From contig OY970822.1 of NCBI GenBank assembly GCA_963853835.1, positions 91,201,000-91,264,999 of the forward strand: a stretch of 64,000 nucleotides of DNA, written 5' to 3'. Positions 35,600 to 46,183 of the stretch are shown piece by piece. A program made the translations under genes and the position numbers. The notes beneath the pieces are model-generated. The model worked only from the letters and a program-made list of their open reading frames with translations. It made no database searches and was not told the DNA's origin. The stretch's first letter is position 1. Every line of letters begins with the position of its first letter. The DNA is from Calendula officinalis (taxonomy: Eukaryota > Streptophyta > Magnoliopsida > Asterales > Asteraceae).

Positions 35600-38006
35600 G
35601 TGATAGGAGGAATAGCAGTTACAGTAGCCATAGAAGTAGTAATGGCAGTAGCAGTAGCAGCTGGAGTAGCAGCTGGAGTAGGAGAAGCAGTAGGAGTAGC
35701 AGTAGCAGTAGCAGTTAAAGGAGCAGGAGCAGTAGCAGCAGCAGTAGCAGTAGCGGTAGCGGTAGCAGTAGCAGGAGTAAGAGCAGTAGCAGTAGCATTA
35801 GTAGTAGCAGTAGTAGCAGTAGCAGTAGCAGTAGTAGCAGTAGTAGGAGTAGGAGCAGTAGTAGCAGTAGTAGCAGTAGGAGTAGGAGCAGTAGTAGCAG
35901 TAGTAACAGTAGCAGCAACAATAGCAGTAGCAGCAACTGCAGTAGCAGTAGCAGTAGCAGCAGTAGCAATAGCAGTTACAGTACCCGTAGAAGCAGCAGG
36001 AAGCAGCAGTAGCAGTAACAGTTTCAGTAGCTGTAGCAGCAGCAGTAGAAGTAGCAGTAGCAGCATCAGTAGCAGCAGCCGTAGCAGCAGCAACAGCAGT
36101 AGCAGCAGCAGCAGGGGCAGTAGTAGGAGCAGCAGTAGTAGTAGCAGCAGCAGCAGCAATAGTAGCAGTAGCAGCAGTAGAAGTAGCAGTAGCAATAGTA
36201 GGAGTAGCAGCAACAACAGCAGTAAGACCAACAGTAGTACTAGCCGTAGCAGTAGCAGTTACAATAGCCGGAGCAGGAGCAGTAGCACTAGCAGGAACAG
36301 TAGCAGTAGCAGCAGCAATAGCAGCAGTAGCAGCAGTAGCAATAGTAGCAGCAGCAATAGCAGCAGTAGCAGCAGTAGCAATAGTAGCAGCAGCAACAGT
36401 AGCAGTAATAGAAGCAACAGCAGCAGTAGCAACAGTAGTAGTAGCAGTAGGAGCAGTAGTAACAGTAGTCTGAGTAGTAGCAGCAGCAGCAGTAGCAGAA
36501 GCAGTAGCAACAGCAGTAGCAGCAGCAGCAATAGCAGTAGCAGCCGCAGTAGTAGTAGGAGTAGCTGTAGTCTGAGTAGTAGCCGTAGCAGAAGGAGTTG
36601 GAGCAGCAGCAGTAGTAGCAGTAGCAGCAGCAGTAGCATTAGCAGCAGTAGCAGTAGCAGCAGGAGTAGGAGCAGCAGCAGTAGTTGCAGTAGCAGCATC
36701 AGTAGCAGTAGTAGTAGCAGCAATAGCTACAATAACAGTAGTGGTAGCAATAGCAGTAGTAGGAGTAGGAGCGGTAGTGGCAGTTGCAGTTGCAGTAGTA
36801 GTAGCAGTAGCAGCAGCAACAACAACAGTAGCAGTAGCAGCAGCATGAGCAGGAGTAGGAGTAGCAGCAGCAGCAATAGCAGTAGCAGTAGCAGTAGCAG
36901 TAGAAGTAGCAGTAGAAATAGTAGTAGTAGCAGCAGTAGCAGTAGCAGTAGCAGTAACAGTAGTACTAGCAGTAGCAGTAGTAGTAGCAGCAGCAGTAGT
37001 ATTAGCAGCAGCAGTAGCAACAATAGTAGTAGTAGTAGCAGCAGTAGTAGTAGGAGTAGTAGTAGTAGTAGCAGCAGCAGTACTAGTAGTAGTAGTAGTA
37101 GTAGTAGTAGTAGGAGTAGTACTAGTAGTAGTAGTAGCAGCAGTAGTAGTAGTAGTAGCAGTAGTAGTAGTAGTAGTAGTAGTACTAGCAGCACTAGCAG
37201 CATCAATAGCAGTAGCAGTAGCAGGAGTAGCAGTAGCAGGAGTAGCAGCAACAACAGCAGTAGCAGCAGCAGTAGTAGCAGTAGCAGTAGCAGGAGTAGC
37301 AGCAACAACACCAGTAGCAGCAGCAGTAGCAGTAGCAGGTACCGTAGCCGTAGAAGTAGTAGAAGCAGCATCAATAGCAGTAGCAGGAGCAGGAGCAGTA
37401 GCACTAGTAGTAGCAGTAATAGCAGCAGTAGCAGTAGTAGCAGCAGCAGCAGTAGCAGTAATAGAAGCAGCAGCAGCAGTAGCAGCAGTAGTAGTAGCAG
37501 TAGTAGCAGTAGGAGAAGTAGTAACAGTAGTCTGAGTAGTTGCAGCAGCAATAGTAGTAGCAGTAGCAGAAGCAGTAGCAGCAGCGTTAGCAATAGCAGC
37601 AGCAGTAGCAGTAGCAGTAGCTATAGCTGTAGTCTGAGTAGTAGCCGTAGCAGCAGGAGTAGGAGCAGCAGCAGTAGTAGCAGCAGCAGTAGCAATAGCA
37701 GTAGCTGCAGGAGTAGGAGAAGCAGCAGTAGAAGCAATAGCAGCAGTAGCAGTAGTAGGAATAGGAGCAGTAGGAGCAGTAGCAGAAGCAGTAGCAGCAG
37801 CAGTAGCAGTAGCGTGAGCAGGAGCAGGAGCAGGAGTAGTAGAAGTAGCAGTACCAGCAGCAATAGCAGTCGCAGTTGCAGTAGCAGGAGCAGTAGCAGT
37901 TGCAGGAGCAGTAACAGTAGCACTAGCAGGAGCAGTAGCAGTAGCAGCAGCAGTAGCAACAGCAACAACAGCAGCAGCAGCAGTAGCAGTTGCAGTTGCA
38001 GTAGCA
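35600..38006 (+). repeat. Alpha' unit, copy 4 (only full-length alpha' in normal context)
   Basis: Runs 2,407 bp from its anchor to an intact beta' anchor. It is the reference for the 1,248-bp deletion at 10,521 and the 4.4-kb deletion at 30,466. It contains an AGT island (about 36,990-37,195) with a pure run of only about 8 triplets, against about 11 in the chimeric copy at 20,263. Confidence 0.9.
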
Positions 38007-38705
38007 GTGATAGGAGGAATAGCAGTTACAGTAGCTGTAGAAGTAGCAATGGCAATAGTAGTAGCAGCTGGAGTAGGAGCAGCAGTAGGAGCAGCAGTAG
38101 CAGTAGCAGTTGCAGGAGCAGTAGCAGCAGCAGTAGCAGTAGCGGTAGCGGTAGCAGTAGCAGGTGTAAGAGCAGGAGCAGTAGTAGCAGTAGGAGTAGG
38201 AGCAGTATTAACAGTAGCAGCAGCAGTAGTAGCAACAGAAGTAGCAGTAGCAGCAACTGCAGTAGCAGTAGCAGTAGCTGTAGCAGCAGTAGCAGTAGCA
38301 GTTACAGTACCCGTAGAAGCAGCAGTAGCAGTAACAGTTTCAGTCGCTGTAGCAGGAGCAGTAGAAGTAGCAGTAGCAGCATCAGTAGCAGCAGCCGTAG
38401 AAGCAGCAACAGCAGCAGTAGCAGCAGCAGCAGGGGCAGTAGTTGGAGTAGTAGTAGCAGTAGCAGCAGCAATAGTAGCAGTAGCAGCAGCAACAGCAGT
38501 AGAAGTAGCAGTAGCAGTAGTAGGAGTAGCAGCAACAACAGCAGTAAGGTCAGTAGTACTAGCAGTAGCAGTAGTAGTTACAGTTGCCGTGTAGCAGTAG
38601 CAGTAGCAGTAACAGTAGTACTAGCAGTAGCAGTAGTAGTAGCAGCAGCAGTAGTAGTACCAGCAGTAGTAACAATAGTAGTAGTAGTAGTAGCAGCAGT
38701 AGGAG

Positions 38706-38741
<36 letters not shown>

Positions 38742-39613
38742 CAGTACTAGTAGTAGTAGCAGTAGTAGTAGTAGCAGTAGTAGAAGTAGTAGTAGTAGTA
38801 GCAGTAGTAGTAGTAGTATTAGTAGTACTAGCAGCAGTAGTAGCAGTAGCAGCATCAATAGTAGTAGCAGTAGCAGGAGTAGCAGTAGCAGGAGTAGCAG
38901 CAACAACAGCAGTAGCAGCAGCAGTAGTAGCAGTAGCAGTAGCAGGAGTAGCAGCAACAACACCAGTAGCAGTAGCAGGTACCGTAGCCGTAGAAGTAGT
39001 AGAAGCAGCAGCAATAGCAGTAGCAGGAGCAGGAGCAGTAGCACTAGTAGTAGCAGTAATAGCAGCAGTAGCAGTAGTAGCAGCAGCAGCAGTAGCAGCA
39101 GTAGTAGTAGCAGTAGTAGCAGTAGGAGAAGTAGTAACAGTAGTCTGAGTAGTTGCAGTAGCAATAGTAGTAGCAGTAGCAGAAGCAGTAGCAGTAGCGT
39201 TAGCAATAGCAGCAACAGTAGCAGTAGCAGTAGCTATAGCTGTAGTCTGAGTAGTAGCCGTAGCAGCAGGAGTAGGAGCAGCAGCACTAGCAGCAGTAGT
39301 AGCAATAGCAGTAGCTGCAGGAGTAGGAGAAGCAGCAGTAGAAGCAATAGCAGCAGCAGTAGCAGTAGTAGGAATAGGAGCAGTAGGAGCAGTAGCAGAA
39401 GCAGTAGCAGCAGCAGTAGCAGTAGCGTGAGCAGGAGCATGAGCAGGAGTAGTAGAAGTAGCAGTACCAGCAGCAATAGCAGTCGCAGTTGCAGTAGCAG
39501 GAGCAGTAGCAGTTGCAGGAGCAGTAACAGTAGCACTAGCAGGAGCAGTAGCAGCAGCAGTAGCAACAGCAACAACAGCAGCAGCAGCAGTAGCAGTTGC
39601 AGTTGCAGTAGCA
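38007..39613 (+). repeat. Beta' unit, copy 2
   Basis: 1,607 bp, exactly the length of copy 1, with the same gccgtgtagcagtag junction at about 38,587. The AGT island at about 38,640-38,830 differs from copy 1 in tract length and in having gtagtagtagtagcagcag where copy 1 has gtagttgtagtagcagc. Equal totals therefore hide compensating differences. Confidence 0.9.
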
Positions 39614-41919
39614 GTGATAGGAGGAATAGCAGTTACAGTAGCTGTAGAAGTAGCAATGGCAGTAGTAGTAGCAGCTGGAGTAGGAGCAGCAGTAGGAGCA
39701 ACAGTAGCAGTAGCAGTTGCAGGAGCAGTAGCAGTAGCGGTAGCGGTAGCAGTAGCAGGTGTAAGAGCTGGAGCAGTAGTAGCAGTAGGAGTAGGAGCAG
39801 TATTAACAGTAGCAGCAGCAGTAGTAGCAACAGCAGTAGCAGTAGCAGCAACTGCAGTAGCAGTAGCAGTAGCTGTAGCAGCAGTAGCAGTAGCAGTTAC
39901 AGTACCCGTAGAAGCAGCAATAGCAGTAACAGTTTCAGTCGCTGTAGCAGGAGCAGTAGAAGTAGCAGTAGCAGCATCAGTAGCAGCAGCCGTAGCAGCA
40001 GCAACAGCAGCAGTAGCAGCAGCAACAGCAGCAGTAGCAGCAGCAGCAGGGGCAGTAGTTGGAGTAGTAGTAGCAGTAGCAGCAGCAACAGCAGTAGAAG
40101 TAGCAGTAGCAGTAGTAGGAGTAGCAGCAACAACAGCAGTAAGAGCAGCAGTAGTACTAGCAGTAGCAGTAGCAGTTACAGTAGCCGTAGAAGCAGTAGC
40201 AGCAGCAGCAGTAGAAGCAGTAGCAGGAGCAGGAGCAGGAGCAGTAGCACTAGTAGGAACAGTAGCAGTAGCAGTTGCAGTAGCAGCAGCAATAGCAGCA
40301 GTAGCAGCAGTAGCAATAATAGCAGCAACAATAGTAGCAGTAATAGAAGCAGCAGCAGCAGTAGCAGCAGTAGTAGTAGCAGTAGTAGCAGTAGGAGCAG
40401 TAGTAATAGTAGTCTGAGTAGTAGCAGCAGCAGTAGCAGAAGCAGTAACAACAGCAGTAGCAGCAGCAGCAGCAATAGCGGTAGCAGCAGCAGTAGGAGT
40501 AGCTGTAGTCTGAGTAGCAACCGTAGCAGCAGGAGTAGGAGCAGCAGCAGTAGTAGCAGTAGCAGCAGTAGCATTAGCAGCAGTAGCAGTAGCAGCAGGA
40601 GTAGGAGCAGCAGCAGTAGTTGCAGTAGCAGCAGCAGTAGCAGTAGTAGTAGCAGCAATAGCTGCAATAACAGTAGTGGTAGCAGTAGCAGTAGTAGGAG
40701 TAGGAGCGGTAGTGGCAGTTGCAGTTGCAGTTGCAGTAGCAGTAGCAGCAGCAGCAACAACAGTAACAGTAGCAGTAGCAGTAGCAGCAGCATGAGCAGG
40801 AGTAGGAGTAGCAGCAGTAGCAGCAGTAGCAATAGCAGTAGTAGTAGCAGTAGAAGTAGCAGTAGCAGTAGCAATAGTAGTAGTAGCAGCAGTAGCAGTA
40901 GCAGTAGCAGTAGCAGTAACTGTAGTACTAGCAGTAGCAGTAGTAGTAGCAGCGGCAGTAGTAGTACCAGCAGTAGTAGCAATAGTAGTAGTAGTAGCAG
41001 CAGTAGGAGGAGTAGTAGTAGTAGCAGTACTAGTAGTAGTAGCAGTAGTAGTAGCAGTAGTAGTAGTAGTAGTAGTACTAGCAGCAGTAGTAGCAGTAGC
41101 AGCATCAATAGCAGTAGCAGTAGCAGGAGTAGCAGTAGCAGGAGTAGCAGTAGCAGGAGTAGCAGCAACAACAGCAGTAGCAGCAGCAGTAGTAGCAGTA
41201 GCAGGTACAGTAGCCGTAGAAGCAGCAGCAGTAGCAGGAGCAGGAGCAGTAGCACTAGCAGTAACAGTAGCAGCAGCAATAGCAGCAGTAGCAGTAGTAG
41301 CAGCAGCAGCAGTAGCAGTAATAGAAGCAGCAGCAGCAGTGGTAGCAGCAGTAGTAGCAGTAGGAGCAGTAGTAACAGTAGTCTGAGTAGTTGCAGTAGC
41401 AGCAGCAGTAGCAGAAGCAGTAGTAACGGCAGTAGCAGCAGCGTTAGCAATAGCAGTAGCAGCAGCAGTAGCAGTAGCTGTAGCTGTAGTCTGAGTAGTA
41501 GTTGTAGCAGTAGGAGTAGGAGCAGCAGCAGTGGTAGCAGTAGCAGCAGCAGTAGCAATAGCAGTAGCAGCAGGAGTAGGAGAAGCAGCAGTAGAAGCAA
41601 TAGTAGCAGCAGTAGCAGTAGTAGTAGTGGTAGCAGTAGCAGCAATAACGGTAGTGGTAGCAGTAGCAGTAGTAGGAATAAGAGCAGTAGGAGCAGTAGC
41701 AATAGCAGTAGCAGGAGCAGTAGCGTGAGCAGGAGCAGGAGCAGGAGCAGGAGCAGTAGCAGTAGCATTACCAGCAGCAATAGCAGTCGCAGTAGCAGTT
41801 GAAGGAGCAGTAGCAGGAGCAGTAGCAGTAGCACTAGCAGGAGCAGTAGCAGTAGCAGCAGCAGTAGCAACAGCAACAACAGCAGCAGCAGTAGCAGTTG
41901 CAGTAGCATAGCAGTAGCA
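39614..41919 (+). repeat. Beta unit, copy 4, with a 21-bp rearrangement
   Basis: The leading block is again 804 bp, but around 40,010-40,090 it has gained a 21-bp tandem copy of gcagcaacagcagcagt-type sequence and lost a 21-bp aatagtagcagtagcagc-type segment found in copies 1 to 3. Length is preserved although content has moved. Unit length is 2,306 bp. Confidence 0.9.
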
Positions 41920-43294
41920 GTGATAGGAGGAATAGCAGTTACAGTAGCCATAGAAGTAGCAATGGCAGTAGCAGTAGCAGTAGCAGCTGGAATAGGAGCA
42001 GCAATAGGAGCAGCACTTGCAGGAGCAGGAGCAGTAGCAGCAGCAGTAGCGGTAGCAGTAGCATTACTAAGAGTAGTAGCAGTAGCATTAGTAGTAGCAG
42101 TAGCAGTAGTAGCAGTAGCAGTAGTAGTAGTAGGAGCAGTAGCAGTAGCAGTAGTAGGAGCAGTAGTAGAAGTAGGAGCAGTAGCAGCAGGAGGATTAGA
42201 AGCAGTAGTAGCAGTAGTAACAGTAGCAGCAGCAGTAGTAGTAGCAGCAGTAGCAGTAGCAGCAACTGCAGTAGCAGTAGCAGCAGTAGCAGTAGCAGTT
42301 ACAGTACCCGTAGAAGCAGCAGGAAGCAGCAGTAGCTGTAACAGTTTCAGTAGCTGTAGCAGGAGCAGTAGAAGTAGCAGTAGCAGCATCAGTAGCAGCA
42401 GCCGTAGCAGCAGCAGTAGCAGTAGCATGAGTAGCAGTAGCAGGAGTAGCAGCAACAACAGCAGTAGCAGCAGCAGTAGTAGCAGTAGCAGTAGCAGGAG
42501 TAGCAGCAACAACAGCAGTAGCAGCAGCAGTGGCAGTAGCAGGTACAGTAGCCGTAGAAGCAGTAGAAGCAGCAGCAGTAGCAGTAGCAGGAGCAGGAGC
42601 AGTAGCACTAGCAGTAATAGTAGCAGCAGTAATAGCAGCAGTAGCAGTAGTAACAGCAGCAGCAGTAGCAGTAATAGAAGCAGCATCAGCAGTAGCAGCA
42701 ACAGTAGTAGCAGTAGTAGCAGTAGGAGCAGTAGTAACAGTAGTCTGAGTCGTTGCAGTAGCAGCAGCAGTAGCAGAAGCAGTAGTAACAGCAGTAGCAG
42801 CAGCGTTAGCAATAGCAGTAGCAGCAGCAGTAGCAGTAGCTGTAGTTGTAGTCTGTGTAGTAGTTGTAGCAGCAGGAGTAGGAGCAGCAGCAGTGGTAGC
42901 AGTAGCAGCAGCAGTAGCAATAGCAGTAGCAGCAGGAGTAGGAGAAGCAGCAGTAGAAGCAATAGTAGCAGCAGTAGCAGTAGTTGTAGTAGTAGCAGTA
43001 GCAGCAATAACAGTAGTGGTAGCAGTAGCAGTAGTAGGAATAAGAGCAGTAGGAGCAGTAGCAGTAGCAGTAGCAATAGCAGTAGTAGGAGCAGTAGCGT
43101 GAGCAGGAGCAGGAGCAGGAGCAGTAGCAGTAGCAGTACCAGCAGCAATAGCAGTCGCAGTATCAGTAGCAGGAGCAGTAGCAGTAGCAGGAGCAGTAGC
43201 AGTAGCACTAGCAGGAGCAGTAGCAGTAGCAGCAGCAGTAGCAACAGCAACAACAACAGCAGCAGTAGCAGTTGCAGTAGCATAGCAGTAGCAG
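41920..43294 (+). repeat. Gamma unit, copy 5
   Basis: Last complete family A unit. It has gtagcagcaggagga at about 42,181 where other copies have gtagtagcaggagga, and aggagtagc rather than the copy 3/4 variant aggaatagc. Length is 1,375 bp. Confidence 0.9.
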
Positions 43295-43486
43295 TGATAG
43301 GAGGAATAGCAGTTACAGTAGCCATAGAAGTAGCAATGTAGCAGTAGCAGTAGCAGCTGGAGTAGGAGCAGCAATAGGAGCAGCACTTGCAGGAGCAGGA
43401 GCAGTAGCAGCAGCAGTAGCAGTAGCGGTAGCGGTAGCAGTAGCAGGACTAAGAGTAGTAGCAGTAGCAGTAGTAGCAGTAGCAGT
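43295..43486 (+). repeat. Truncated delta unit, copy 5
   Basis: Matches other delta units for about 190 bp, through aggactaagagtagtag, and then stops at 43,478-43,487. Other delta copies continue gcagtagtagtagtagg; here the sequence continues gcagttacagtagtagtag, which belongs to family B. Confidence 0.9.
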
Positions 43487-43487
43487 T
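43478..43487 (+). other. Boundary between family A and family B
   Basis: The crossover lies in a shared gtagcagt. To the right, ttacagtagtagtagcagcgg recurs only in family B (about 45,833, 52,623 and, slightly changed, 50,258, 55,813, 58,166 and 60,711). Both families use the same triplet, the same strand orientation and related anchors, so this is a junction between sister repeat families. Confidence 0.88.
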
Positions 43488-43793
43488 ACAGTAGTAGTAG
43501 CAGCGGTAGCAGTAGCAGGAGTAAGAGCAGTAGCAGTAGCAGTAGTAGTAGTAGCAGGAGCAGGAGCGTGAGCAGGAGCAGGAGCAGGAGCAGTAGCAGC
43601 AGCAGCAGTAGCAGGAGCAGGAGCATGAGCAGGAGCAGGAGCAGGAGCAGTAGCAGTACCAGCCGCAGTAGCAGTAGCAGTAGTAGGAGCAGTAGCAGTA
43701 GCACTAGCAGGAGCAGTAGCAGTAGCAACAGTAGTAGCAACAGCAGCAGCAACAACAGTAGCAGTAACAGTAGCAGTAGCAGTAGCAGTAGCA
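43487..43793 (+). repeat. Family B leader before the first a anchor
   Basis: Contains gcgtgagcaggagcagg (about 43,567) and a near-copy gcatgagcaggagcagg (about 43,622), a pair repeated before the a anchors at about 50,348 and 55,897, where both read gcgtgagc. Related gcgtgagcaggagcagg motifs occur in family A, supporting common ancestry of A and B. Confidence 0.85.
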
Positions 43794-44750
43794 GTGATAG
43801 GAGGAATAGCAGTTACAGTAGACGTAGAAGTAGTAATGGCAGTAGCAGTAGCAGTAGCAACTGGAGTAGGAGCAGCAGTAGGAGCAGCAGTAGCAGTAGC
43901 AGGAGCAGGAGCAGCTGCAGTAGCAGCAGTAGCAGTAGCGGTAGCGGTAGCAGTAGCAGGAGTAAGAGCAGTAGCAGTAGTAGTAGCAGTAGTAGCAGTA
44001 GCAGTAGCAGTAGTAGTTGCAGTAGTAGCAGCAGTAGCAGTAGTAGGAGTAGCAGCAGCAGTAGCAGTAGCAGCAGCAGTAGCATCAGCAGTAGCAGTAG
44101 CAGCAGCAGTAGCAGTAGTAGCAGTAGCAGTAGTAACAGCAGTAGTAGCAGTAGTTGCAGTAGGAGCAGTCGTCTGAGTAGTAACAGTAGCAGCAGGAGT
44201 AGGAGCAGCAGCAGTAGTAGCAGTAGCAGCAACAGTAGTAGTAGCAGCAGTAGCAGTAGCAGTTACAGTAGCCGTAGAAGCAGTAGCAGCAGCAGCAGTA
44301 GCAGTAGCAGTAGCAGTAGCAGTAGCAGTAGCAGGAGCAGGAGCAGTAGCAGTAGCAGTAGCAACAGCAGAAGTAGCAGCAGTAGCAGCAGCAGTAGCAG
44401 TAAAAGAAGCAGCAGCAACAACAGTAGTAGCAGCAGTAGCAGTAGTAGGAGCAGCAGTAGCAGTAGCAGTAGTAGTTGTAGGTGCAGTAGTAGCAGTAGT
44501 AGCAGGAGTAGTAGTAGGAGCAGCAGTAACAGTAGTCTGAGTAGTAGCAGTAGCAGGAGCAATAGCAGCTGTAGCAGTAGCCGTAGCAGTAGCAGTAGCA
44601 GGAGCTGTAGCAGTAGCACTAGCAGCAGCAGTAGCAGGAACAACAGCAGTAGCAGCACCAGTAGTAGTAGTAGAGGTAGCAGTTAAAGTAGCCGTAGAAG
44701 CAACAACAGCAGCAGTAGCGGTAGCAGTAGCAGGAGCAGTAGCAGGAACA

Positions 44751-44770
44751 GGAGCAAGGTAGTAGCAGGA
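44751..44770 (+). other. K anchor, first of seven
   Basis: The motif ggagcaaggtagtagcagga breaks the AGY phase (agc-aagg-tagt). It is followed by gcaacaacaacactagaagt about 40 bp later. Further copies are at 47,206, 49,445, 51,532, 54,991, 57,069 and 59,599. In three a-type copies the phase returns about 625 bp later at the T anchor. No known protein-binding site is recognised in it. Confidence 0.9.
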
Positions 44771-45370
44771 GCTGTAGCAGCAGCAACAACAACACTAGAA
44801 GTAGCAGTAGTTGTAGCAGTAACAATGGCAGTAGCAGGAGCAGTAGCAGTAGCAGCAACAGTAGCAGGAGCAGCAATATCAGTAGCAGTAGCAGTAGAAG
44901 TAGCAGTAGTAGTAGCAATAGCAGTTACAATACCCGTAGAAGAAGTAGCAGTAGCAGCAGTAGCAGTAGCAGGAGTAGTAGCAGTTGCAGCAGCAGCAGC
45001 AATAGCAGTATCAGTAGCAGTAGGAGTAGCAGTAGTAGCAACAGTAGTAGTAGTACTAGTAGTAGTAGCAGCAGTAGTAGGTTTAGGAGCAGTAGTAGCA
45101 ATAGGAGCAGTAGTAGCAGTGGCAGCAGGAGTAGGAGCAGCAGAAGTAGTAGCAGTAGCAGCAGCAGTAGTAGCAGAAGCAGTAGCAGCAGCAGTAGCAG
45201 CAACAATAGCAGCAGCTGCAGCAGTAGTAGTAGCAGTAGTAACAGTAGTAGCAATAGTAGGAGTATGAGCAACAGCAGTAGTAGTAGTAGCAGTAGAAGC
45301 AGTAACAGCAGTAGCAGCACCAGCAGTAGCAGTAATAGAAGCAGCAGCAGTAGCAGTAGCAGCCGTAGCA

Positions 45371-45389
45371 GCAGTTCAGTAGTAGTACC
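45371..45389 (+). other. T anchor, first of four
   Basis: The sequence gcagttcagtagtagtacc loses one base of a triplet (agt-tc-agt) and so shifts phase. It recurs at 52,161, 57,698 and 60,277, each 615-673 bp after a K anchor. It ends the Ala/Val open stretch begun at K. Confidence 0.88.
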
Positions 45390-46183
45390 AGTAGCAGTAG
45401 TAGGAGCAGCAGTAGCAGTAGCAGTAGTAGGAGTAGTAGCAGTAGTAGCAGTAGGAGCAGTAGTAACATTAGTCTGACTAGTAGCAGTAGCAGCAGCAGT
45501 AGCAGTAGCAGAAACAGTAGCAACAGCAGTAGCAGAAGTAGCAGTAGCATCAGAAGTAGCAGTAGCAGTAGTTGTAGTCTTAGTAGTAGCAGTAGCAGCA
45601 GGAGTACGAGCAGCAGTAGTAGTAGCAGCAGCAGTAGTAGCAGCAGCAGTAGCAGTAGCAGTAGCAGCAGTAGTAGCAGCAGCAGTAGCAGCAGCAGTAG
45701 CAGTAGCAGTAGTAACAGCAGTAGTAGCAGTAGTTGTAGTTGGAGCAGTAGTCTGAGTAGTAACAGTAGCAGCAGGAGTAGTAGCAGCAGTAGCAGTAGC
45801 AGTAGCAGCAAAAGTAGTAGTAGCAGTAGCAGTTACAGTAGTAGTAGCAGCGGTAGCAGGAGTAAGAGCAGTAGCAGTAGCAGTAGTAGTAGCAGTAGTA
45901 GCAGTAGCAGTACTAGTTGCAGTAGTAGCAGCAGTAGCAGTAGTAGCAGTAGTAAGAGTAGCAGTAGCAGTAGCAGCAGCAGTAGCAGCAGCAATAGCAG
46001 CAGTAGCAGCAGTAGCAGTAGCAGCAGCAGTAGCAGTAGTAGCAGTAGCAGTAGTAACAGCAATAGTAGCAGTAGTTGCAGTAGGAGCAGTAGTCTGAGT
46101 AGTAACAGTAGCAGTAGGAGTAGGAGCAGCAGCAGTAGTAGCAGTAGCAGCAACAGTAGTAGTAGGAGCAGTAGCAGTAGCAG

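Larger units (their letters stand above)
1..43486 (+). repeat. Family A higher-order repeat array
   Basis: The anchor gtgataggaggaatagcagt recurs at 1736, 4200, 6518, 7901, 10087, 11246, 12853, 15171, 16535, 18702 (mutated), 21791, 24219, 26510, 27896, 30100, 32022, 33408, 35600, 38007, 39614, 41920 and 43295. Sequence just after each anchor sorts copies into alpha (1736, 21791), alpha' (10087, 18702, 30100, 35600), beta (4200, 12853, 24219, 39614), beta' (11246, 38007), gamma (6518, 15171, 26510, 32022, 41920) and delta (7901, 16535, 27896, 33408, 43295). Same-class spacings agree closely: beta to gamma 2318, 2318, 2291, 2306; gamma to delta 1383, 1364, 1386, 1386, 1375. Confidence 0.95.
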
